From assembly GCA_041652935.1 (NCBI GenBank), contig JBAZGH010000007.1:1-29819 (forward strand): 29,819 nt of DNA, read 5' to 3'. The stretch comes from JBAZGH01 sp041652935. Its GTDB lineage: Bacteria; Patescibacteriota; Patescibacteriia; Patescibacteriales; XYC2-FULL-47-12. How positions within the stretch are numbered: the stretch's first letter is position 1; every line of letters begins with the position of its first letter. Positions 24,339 through 29,819 of the stretch are shown piece by piece. Position numbers and translations under genes: made by a program. The notes under the pieces are model-generated. The model saw nothing but the letters and a program-made list of their open reading frames with translations, ran no database searches and had not been told where the DNA came from.

Positions 24339-24908
24339 ATGAAAAATTTTTTTACTTTTGTTTTTGAAGTTGTAAAAGTAGTGGTCATTTCCTTGGCGAT
24401 AATTATTCCGGTCCGTTATTTTTTAATCCAGCCGTTTTATGTAAAAGGAGCTTCAATGGAACCAAGCTTTTACGACCATGAATATTTAATTATTGACGAA
24501 ATAACTTACCGCCTTAGGGAGCCGGAAAGGGGAGAAATAATCGTCTTTAAATATCCCAAAGACCCCAGCCAGTACTACATAAAAAGGATAGTCGGTTTGC
24601 CGGGAGAAAAGGTGGAAATAAAAGACGGATCAGTTTATATTTATACCGGCGATACCCAGCGGAGGGTTGAGTTGGACGAGAGCTATTTACCGGATGGATT
24701 AGATACCCTTTCCAGCGCCGAGGGAATAGAAGAACTTGGGCAAGATGAATATTATGTTTTAGGCGACAACCGCAGCCACAGCAAAGATTCTCGCAGTTTT
24801 GGGGTTGTTAAAGATAGTTTTATAATAGGCAGAGTAGTATTTCGCGGCTGGCCGCTTGACCGCATGGGGACTTTTAAAATACCGGAGTACAGTCTCATTA
24901 GTTCATAA
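24339..24908 (+). CDS. lepB: Signal peptidase I
   Basis: 189 residues. One N-terminal membrane segment (about 8-30, FEVVKVVVISLAIIIPV). Box B with catalytic Ser39 in GASMEPSF, box D with catalytic Lys82 in YYIKRIVGLPGE, and box E LGDNRSHSKDSRSFG are complete. It removes signal peptides from exported proteins at the outer face of the membrane, and so would process secreted proteins such as the one at the right end of the window. Length is typical of short Gram-positive-like forms. It has its own promoter; hisS follows after a repeat-filled gap of 178 bp. Confidence 0.97.
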   Translation: MKNFFTFVFEVVKVVVISLAIIIPVRYFLIQPFYVKGASMEPSFYDHEYLIIDEITYRLREPERGEIIVFKYPKDPSQYYIKRIVGLPGEKVEIKDGSVYIYTGDTQRRVELDESYLPDGLDTLSSAEGIEELGQDEYYVLGDNRSHSKDSRSFGVVKDSFIIGRVVFRGWPLDRMGTFKIPEYSLISS

Positions 24909-25080
24909 AGTCCATAAAGTCGAAAGTCATGAAGATCAAAAATATATTTTTATTATCTGCATAAATAATTTTAAAATAATAAAAATTTTGATAAAATAAT
25001 CATCTAACTATCAAAATTTCTAAAATATTGTCAAGATTTGTAAAGACTTTATGACTTTACGGACTTTAGACTTTTAACTA
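24903..25080. repeat. AAAGT-family inverted repeat between lepB and hisS
   Basis: AGTCCATAAAGTCGAAAGTC (from 24910) faces AGACTTTATGACTTTACGGACTTT (about 25048-25070); AT-rich centre with AAAATAATAAAAATTTTG. Confidence 0.75.
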
Positions 25081-25086
25081 ATTATT

Positions 25087-26478
25087 ATGGGAAGAAAACC
25101 AAAAAACCAAAATCAAATAAAAACTAAAAAACCGGCCAAGAAAGAAATCGGCAAGGGAGAGAGGCAGAATAAGCTGATTCCGCGCCTTAGGGGGATGCGT
25201 GATGTTTTGCCGGAAGAGCACCGCTATTGGGAGTTGATAGTATCAAAAGCGGAAAGCATTATTAAATATTACGGATTCAATAAAACAGAAATACCGGTTT
25301 TGGAAAATTTATCTTTATACGAACGTTCAACCGGAAAGCAGACTGATGTAGTGTCTAAAGAAATGTACACTTTTATTGACAAGGACGGAGATAAAGTCGC
25401 CATTAGGCCGGAGGCTACTCCGGGGCTGGTGCGTTCTTATATTGAACACGGCATGTTTAATTTGCCGGTGCAGCCGGTAAAGATTTACTGGATAGGGCAT
25501 TTGTTAAGGCGGGAAAAGCCGCAGGCCGGACGCTATCGCCAATTCAGCCAGATTGATTTGGAAATATTCGGAGAAGATAATCCGGTTGCCGACGCCCAGC
25601 TTATTTTAATCGCCTGCAATTTATTTAAGGAATTGCAGCTTAATACCGAGGTGCAGATTAACAGCATCGGCTGCAAAGAGTGCCGGCCGGAATATGTAAA
25701 AAAATTAGCCGAGTATTATAAGCAGAGGCGGATTAAAAGCAAGTTGTGCGACGATTGCAAGAAGCGGCTTTTAAAAAATCCCTTGCGGCTTTTAGACTGC
25801 AAGGAAGAGGGATGCGAGGAGGCGAAATTGGAAGCGCCGCAGCTGGTTGATCATTTATGCGACCCCTGCCGGGACCATTTTGTAAAAGTTTTAGAATATC
25901 TTGACGAGCTTGACGCGCCTTACGGCTTAAATCCTTATTTAGTCAGGGGGCTTGATTATTATAATAGGACCGTATTTGAATTTTGGCCTGAAGAAGAGAA
26001 AAATGATAATGAAGAAAATGGGGACCATGGCGGACAGCCAAGGCAGGGAGCTTTGGGGGGCGGCGGGCGGTATGATGATTTAGTTGAATATATGGGCGGG
26101 CGCCCGACTCCGGCCTGCGGATTCGGGCTGGGAATAGAAAGGATAATTTTAAAAATTAAAGAGAATAACGCGCTGGTAGTTGAGCCCAATAAGCCGGATA
26201 TCTTTATCGCCCAGCTGGGGGATGTTGCCAAACGCAAAGCAATGGTATTTTTTGAGGAATTAAGGAAGCGGGGATATAAAGCGGCGCAGAATTTTGTAAA
26301 AGATAATTTAAAAGCGCAGCTGGAAATGGCAAATAAGCTGGGAGTTAAAGCGACTTTAATTTTAGGGCAAAAAGAATTAATGGACGGAACGATTTTAATC
26401 CGCGATATGGAATCAGGAATGCAGGAAGTATATGATTTTAAGAAAGTGTTTGAGGAACTGGACAAGAGACTTAAATAA
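25087..26478 (+). CDS. hisS: Histidyl-tRNA synthetase
   Basis: 463 residues. Class II core: LRGMRDVLPEEHRYWE, motif 2 region IRPEATPGLVRSYIEHG, RYRQFSQIDLEIFGE, the histidine signatures GLDYYNRTVFEF and LGGGGRYDDL, and motif 3 GFGLGIERI. The C-terminal anticodon-binding domain has DIFIAQLGDVAKRKAM and GVKATLILGQKELMDGTILIRDM. A basic N-terminal extension (about 1-30) precedes the core. A cysteine-rich insertion (CKEC, CDDC, CxxxGC, CDPC, about 197-260) could bind zinc; related HisRS have a similar block. A short acidic insertion (EEEKNDNEENGDHGG) interrupts the sequence before GGGGRYDD. Confidence 0.97.
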   Translation: MGRKPKNQNQIKTKKPAKKEIGKGERQNKLIPRLRGMRDVLPEEHRYWELIVSKAESIIKYYGFNKTEIPVLENLSLYERSTGKQTDVVSKEMYTFIDKDGDKVAIRPEATPGLVRSYIEHGMFNLPVQPVKIYWIGHLLRREKPQAGRYRQFSQIDLEIFGEDNPVADAQLILIACNLFKELQLNTEVQINSIGCKECRPEYVKKLAEYYKQRRIKSKLCDDCKKRLLKNPLRLLDCKEEGCEEAKLEAPQLVDHLCDPCRDHFVKVLEYLDELDAPYGLNPYLVRGLDYYNRTVFEFWPEEEKNDNEENGDHGGQPRQGALGGGGRYDDLVEYMGGRPTPACGFGLGIERIILKIKENNALVVEPNKPDIFIAQLGDVAKRKAMVFFEELRKRGYKAAQNFVKDNLKAQLEMANKLGVKATLILGQKELMDGTILIRDMESGMQEVYDFKKVFEELDKRLK

Positions 26479-26479
26479 T

Positions 26480-26568
26480 AAAAAGTCTATAAAGTTGAAA
26501 GTCTATAAAGTCATTATGTTAATTGATTTTAAAGAGTTTGCGACTTTTGACTTTAAGGACTAATAAAA
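26480..26568. repeat. AAAGT-family inverted repeat between hisS and rpsU
   Basis: AAGTCTATAAAGTTGAAAGT and AGTCTATAAAGTCATTATG face GACTTTTGACTTTAAGGACT. Confidence 0.75.
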
Positions 26569-26587
26569 AGAAAGGTAGGTGAATATA

Positions 26588-26824
26588 ATGGTAGAAATAA
26601 GAAGAAAAAAAGGAGAAAGTTTTGACAGCATGTATCGACGTTTTTTAAAGCGGATGCAGCAGTCAGGCAAGGTTCTTGAGGCGAAAGAAAGAAAATTCTT
26701 AAAGCCAAAGAAAAGCGAAAGTGCTAAAAAGCGGAGTGCTTTAATTGGATTAAAATACCGTTCAAAACGCGAGTACCAGCGGCGGATAGGAAAATTAGAA
26801 GACGAGCCGAGAAGACGTTGGTAA
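26588..26824 (+). CDS. rpsU: Small ribosomal subunit protein S21
   Basis: 78 residues from the ATG at 26588 (MVEIRRKKGES). An upstream GTG at 26579 lies within the Shine-Dalgarno-like GGTAGGTG (26574-26581) and is rejected. The conserved S21 start (VEIRRKKGESFDSMYRRFLKRMQQSG) and basic residues are present. The C-terminal half is basic and extended (KKRSALIGLKYRSKREYQRRIGKLEDEPRRRW). S21 sits near the anti-Shine-Dalgarno region of 16S rRNA. This is one of the few genes in the window with a clear ribosome-binding site. Confidence 0.93.
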   Translation: MVEIRRKKGESFDSMYRRFLKRMQQSGKVLEAKERKFLKPKKSESAKKRSALIGLKYRSKREYQRRIGKLEDEPRRRW

Positions 26825-26829
26825 TGCGT

Positions 26830-26936
26830 AGTTAAAAGTTAGAAAGTTTATAAAGTTAAAAAGTCTATAAAGTAGAGGATTATTTATATATTAGCAACTT
26901 TATGACTTTAAAGACTTTATAACTTTGGACTTCTTC
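26830..26936. repeat. AAAGT-family inverted repeat between rpsU and the pilin-like gene
   Basis: AGTTTATAAAGTTAAAAAGT plus CTATAAAGT (about 26844-26872) faces ACTTTATGACTTTAAAGACT plus TTATAACT (about 26897-26925): around 29 bp arms with few mismatches. Confidence 0.8.
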
Positions 26937-26939
26937 CCC

Positions 26940-29819
26940 ATGCTTAGACAATTCACAAAGGAGAAAATAAAAAAAGCAGCTGCAAGCTACATAATGTTGT
27001 TATTGTTGGTTGCTTTTTTTGTTGTTCCGGCAGATGTTTCAGCACAGGGCGCAGTAACACCCCCTCCCGCGGGATTTGAAGATAATCTAGGGCTGGATAA
27101 TATTGAGAACGAGGTAATGCTGGATAGCGGTACTGATATAAGGTTGTTTATTGCCCGCATTATAAATGTATTTCTAGGGCTTTTGGGAATAATATTATTG
27201 GGCTTGATAATTTACGGCGGTTGGATGTACATGACGAGCGAAGGGGACGCGGACAAAGTTAATAAAGCCAAAGCGATTTTAAAGAATGCCGCTATCGGGC
27301 TTTTAATTATTTTATCGGCCTTTGCCATAGTTACCTTTATTTTGCGTATTTTTTTCGGCGGCGGAGGAGGGCCGGGGGGCGTGGGAGAGCCGGGCGAGGA
27401 TTGGCGGGGAGTATCTGCCCTGGGCGATGGAATTTTAGAAAGCCATTATCCGACCCGCGACCAGCGCGATGTTCCGATTAATACCTCTATTTTTGTAACT
27501 TTTAAAGAAGAGATTGACGCTGGTACGATTTGTAATATTACATCAAATACAAGTGGAAATAATGAAAAATGTGATGGCGACACTCTAATTTCTGATAATA
27601 TTAGAATTTATTTAAGTGATAAAAACGGCAATGACGATAACGAAGATTCAAACAGGCGGTCAAATGAGAGCATATTAGTTACCTCAACCGATAATAAGAC
27701 ATTTATCTTCCGTCCGCTAGATTTCTTGGGGTCGCAGGGTTCGCCGGCTTGGTTCGCGGTTAAATTAATGGGTGGTGGAAAAATAATGAAAGCCGACGGA
27801 GAAGATGTTCAATTTGATATCGGCGCGGACGATTGGTATAAATGGAAATTTGAGACTAACGGAAAAATAGATTTAACCCCGCCGCAAGTCGCCAGCATTT
27901 TCCCTTGGCCGGATAATGAAAGAGATAGTAGGGGAGTAAGTGTTGCGGCGCAGATAGCTAAAGGAAGTATTGAAGTAAATAATAAACCGAAGGTTTATCA
28001 AGTAGCTACTGTAAGTTCGCCATTTACTGGCGGAGGTAATACACCAGAAGCAGTTGTTAACGGAAATTATACTTGTGATTGGGCAGGAGAAATTCAAGTG
28101 GCTATAGATGGAACAGCAGCGGATATTAACGGAGGTGGAGACGGCCTTATTGAAAGGGATGAAGACTTAACAGATGGTATAAATTTAGGTTGCGGTTTAA
28201 TTTTGCAGTCAGGTAATAGAAGTTATGGCACTGGTAATTCATGGACAATTGACGTTACGCCGGAAATTCAAGCAGATATTTCAACTGTTGGCAATCAAAA
28301 AATTATTTTTAACGCCGAATCAGCCAGCAGATTAGTTTTTGATTTAGTAAGCGATTCATTATGCACCTTTAATTTTGATAATAATGCTGGCTGTGATGTT
28401 GACGACACTACATATATTTTTGATAATTTTAATTCAATTAGCAATGGGGGGATAGCATATCTTATTAAAGAATTTATAAATAAAGAAAATAATCAAGTTA
28501 TTGCAGAAATTGATTCCAGTAATAACACAAAAATAAATTTAATCGCCGAAGTCGCCGGAGCCAGCGGGAATGATATAAAATTATCAACTTCAAATAGTAA
28601 TGCCCTGGGAATTACCCCAATGTCCGGCGGAACAGATATGACTGAAGATATCAGGATTCAGGGTTTAGAAGACCAGCCGCGCAACGCGGTCGTACAGATT
28701 AATTTTAACGAAGCGGTTAATCCGATTTATGTTAGCGGAGACGCGGGTGATATTAATAGATTTGTAAGAGTGCAGAATGCTGGGGGAATAACAGCGGGAA
28801 ATTCATGCAGTTCTAATAAAGATTGCCTTTCTTATAATTGCAATATACAAGGCGGAGCGACGACCGGATCTTGCGTTAACGATTACATAGACGGCAAGTT
28901 CATGATTAGTAATGTTTATAAAACAGTAGAGTTTATTACTAACACTCAATGCGGAATGAATTCATGCGGAGAAAATGTATTTTGTCTGCCACCATTATCT
29001 AATATAAAAGTTTCCCTAAAGGCGGCTTCATTGCTTGATTGCAACGGCAGTAGTGATAATTGTCTGCCGACTGTCGGAATAATTGGCGATTATCCGGAAT
29101 GTTCAAGCAGTACAGCTGGCGATCCGGGAGTTTGTCAAAATACTAATGGAGAAAATTATCCGCAGGCAAGCGATAGCATAGACGGTATTATAGATGCTGC
29201 CAACAATTCACTTGACGGCGACAAAAACGGCGATGCGGAAGGTCCGCAAGTACAAAGTGGAAAATTAGCTTTTAGCGAAAATGAAATTTTGGGAGAATGC
29301 ACAGCGTCTGCCGGGGGAGCTAACGGCCGAGTTTGCAGTTATTATAACGCGGATAAAGTTTGCGGAAGCGCTGATTATTGCGAGCAGGGAAGCGACACTG
29401 TTTTATATATTCTCGATGAAAGACAAAATGACAGAGGCGATGATTATACTTGGTCATTTTTCACCTCTGATAAAATTGATTTAAGCAGTCCGATAATTGA
29501 AGAGGCAAAGGGCGGGCGGGTTAATACGCCGACAGTAGAAAAATTATTAGTTGATGCCGGTAAACAAGTTCTAGGGATAGATACAGCCCGGCCGATTACA
29601 TTTTTATTCAATAAATTAATGATGTCCTCAACCATAAAACCGGGGCGGAATTATGGCGATGAAGATATATATCCGGGAACAAATCCGCCTATTCAGAAAG
29701 AATATTTTGTCTTTGCTAATTTTTCCGGCAGGCCTCTAGGGTATTGGTGCTCCAAAGAAGATTTAGATACGGTTCCGGACGGCTATCCGGACAAAACAAG
29801 AGCGATAATAAGCCATGCC
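26940..29819 (+). CDS. Large secreted protein: TrbC/VirB2-like membrane module fused to Ig-like region (3' truncated)
   Basis: Open from the ATG at 26940 to the window edge, 960 codons without a stop. A signal-like segment (IMLLLLVAFFVVPADVSAQG, about 18-37) is followed by two membrane segments (LFIARIINVFLGLLGIILLGLIIYGG region, about 68-95, and IGLLIILSAFAIVTFILRIFF, about 117-137) separated by GGWMYMTSEGDADKVNKAKAIL; this matches the TrbC/VirB2 pilin-type module found in CPR genomes. A glycine-rich hinge follows, then an SbsA/Big_5 Ig-like opening (YPTRDQRDVPINTSIFVTF). A GASGNDIKLSTSNS motif like those in phage-tail and surface repeats, another Ig-like start (DQPRNAVVQINFNEAV), and Cys-rich patches (CSSNKDCLSYNC) complete the visible part. 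Probably a membrane-anchored surface protein; the role is unknown. Confidence 0.88.
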   Translation, partial: MLRQFTKEKIKKAAASYIMLLLLVAFFVVPADVSAQGAVTPPPAGFEDNLGLDNIENEVMLDSGTDIRLFIARIINVFLGLLGIILLGLIIYGGWMYMTSEGDADKVNKAKAILKNAAIGLLIILSAFAIVTFILRIFFGGGGGPGGVGEPGEDWRGVSALGDGILESHYPTRDQRDVPINTSIFVTFKEEIDAGTICNITSNTSGNNEKCDGDTLISDNIRIYLSDKNGNDDNEDSNRRSNESILVTSTDNKTFIFRPLDFLGSQGSPAWFAVKLMGGGKIMKADGEDVQFDIGADDWYKWKFETNGKIDLTPPQVASIFPWPDNERDSRGVSVAAQIAKGSIEVNNKPKVYQVATVSSPFTGGGNTPEAVVNGNYTCDWAGEIQVAIDGTAADINGGGDGLIERDEDLTDGINLGCGLILQSGNRSYGTGNSWTIDVTPEIQADISTVGNQKIIFNAESASRLVFDLVSDSLCTFNFDNNAGCDVDDTTYIFDNFNSISNGGIAYLIKEFINKENNQVIAEIDSSNNTKINLIAEVAGASGNDIKLSTSNSNALGITPMSGGTDMTEDIRIQGLEDQPRNAVVQINFNEAVNPIYVSGDAGDINRFVRVQNAGGITAGNSCSSNKDCLSYNCNIQGGATTGSCVNDYIDGKFMISNVYKTVEFITNTQCGMNSCGENVFCLPPLSNIKVSLKAASLLDCNGSSDNCLPTVGIIGDYPECSSSTAGDPGVCQNTNGENYPQASDSIDGIIDAANNSLDGDKNGDAEGPQVQSGKLAFSENEILGECTASAGGANGRVCSYYNADKVCGSADYCEQGSDTVLYILDERQNDRGDDYTWSFFTSDKIDLSSPIIEEAKGGRVNTPTVEKLLVDAGKQVLGIDTARPITFLFNKLMMSSTIKPGRNYGDEDIYPGTNPPIQKEYFVFANFSGRPLGYWCSKEDLDTVPDGYPDKTRAIISHA

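Noticed and set aside
1..29819. CRISPR array
   Set aside because: No regularly spaced direct repeats with unique spacers were seen; the repeats are hairpin or tandem types.

Overview
The window reads as a chromosomal segment of a Candidate Phyla Radiation (Patescibacteria) bacterium, most like the Parcubacteria. The case rests on content: giant LamG/DUF2341 surface proteins, an FGE-type lectin-fold protein, a four-helix bundle (S23-type) gene, a REP-associated tyrosine transposase (RAYT), a TrbC/VirB2-like pilin module fused to Ig-like domains, and a Rel protein without a C-terminal regulatory region. TGA is used as a stop (end of the LamG gene), so this is not a lineage that reads UGA as glycine. 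Species-level placement cannot be made from what I see.

Layout. Positions 1-8862 (+ strand) hold cell-surface genes: the 3' part of a long envelope protein ending in an FGE/C-type-lectin-like domain, a BRO/DinD-like gene, and a 1716-residue LamG protein. Positions 8863-12430 are an accessory stretch: a NYN-domain nuclease gene whose first 15 codons and upstream region duplicate those of the next gene (four-helix bundle), an unknown membrane protein, a RAYT carrying a perfect palindrome inside its reading frame, and a small membrane protein on the - strand. Positions 12560-14871 contain a structured GC-rich element, tRNA-Leu(CAA), and parA-parB from a clear sigma70-type promoter. Positions 14878-24041 run on the - strand as a housekeeping series, in transcription order: LytR-CpsA-Psr protein, der, pth, an unidentified structured-RNA candidate, dprA, topA, rel. 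Positions 24339-29819 are + strand again: lepB, hisS, rpsU, and the 5' part of a large secreted protein that runs off the window.

Function. The ordinary genes cover segregation (ParAB), stringent response (Rel), DNA topology and uptake processing (TopA, DprA), translation (HisRS, S21, Pth, Der, tRNA-Leu) and envelope building (LCP, signal peptidase I). LepB would process the exported surface proteins at both ends of the window.

The most unusual signal is repeat architecture. Nearly every intergenic gap is a long AT-rich inverted repeat, falling into a few recognisable families. Palindromes and short repeats of similar kind also sit in frame inside genes: a 34-bp perfect palindrome in pth with a near-perfect 5-bp target duplication, a 33-bp hairpin in the RAYT, repeat-derived tracts in the first gene, and a repeat-derived tail on TopA. 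A 77-bp perfect inverted repeat flanks der. Together with the RAYT this suggests palindromic elements that are tolerated inside reading frames in this genome. A roughly 400-nt structured region between dprA and pth, ending in a strong terminator, is the best candidate for an undescribed RNA.
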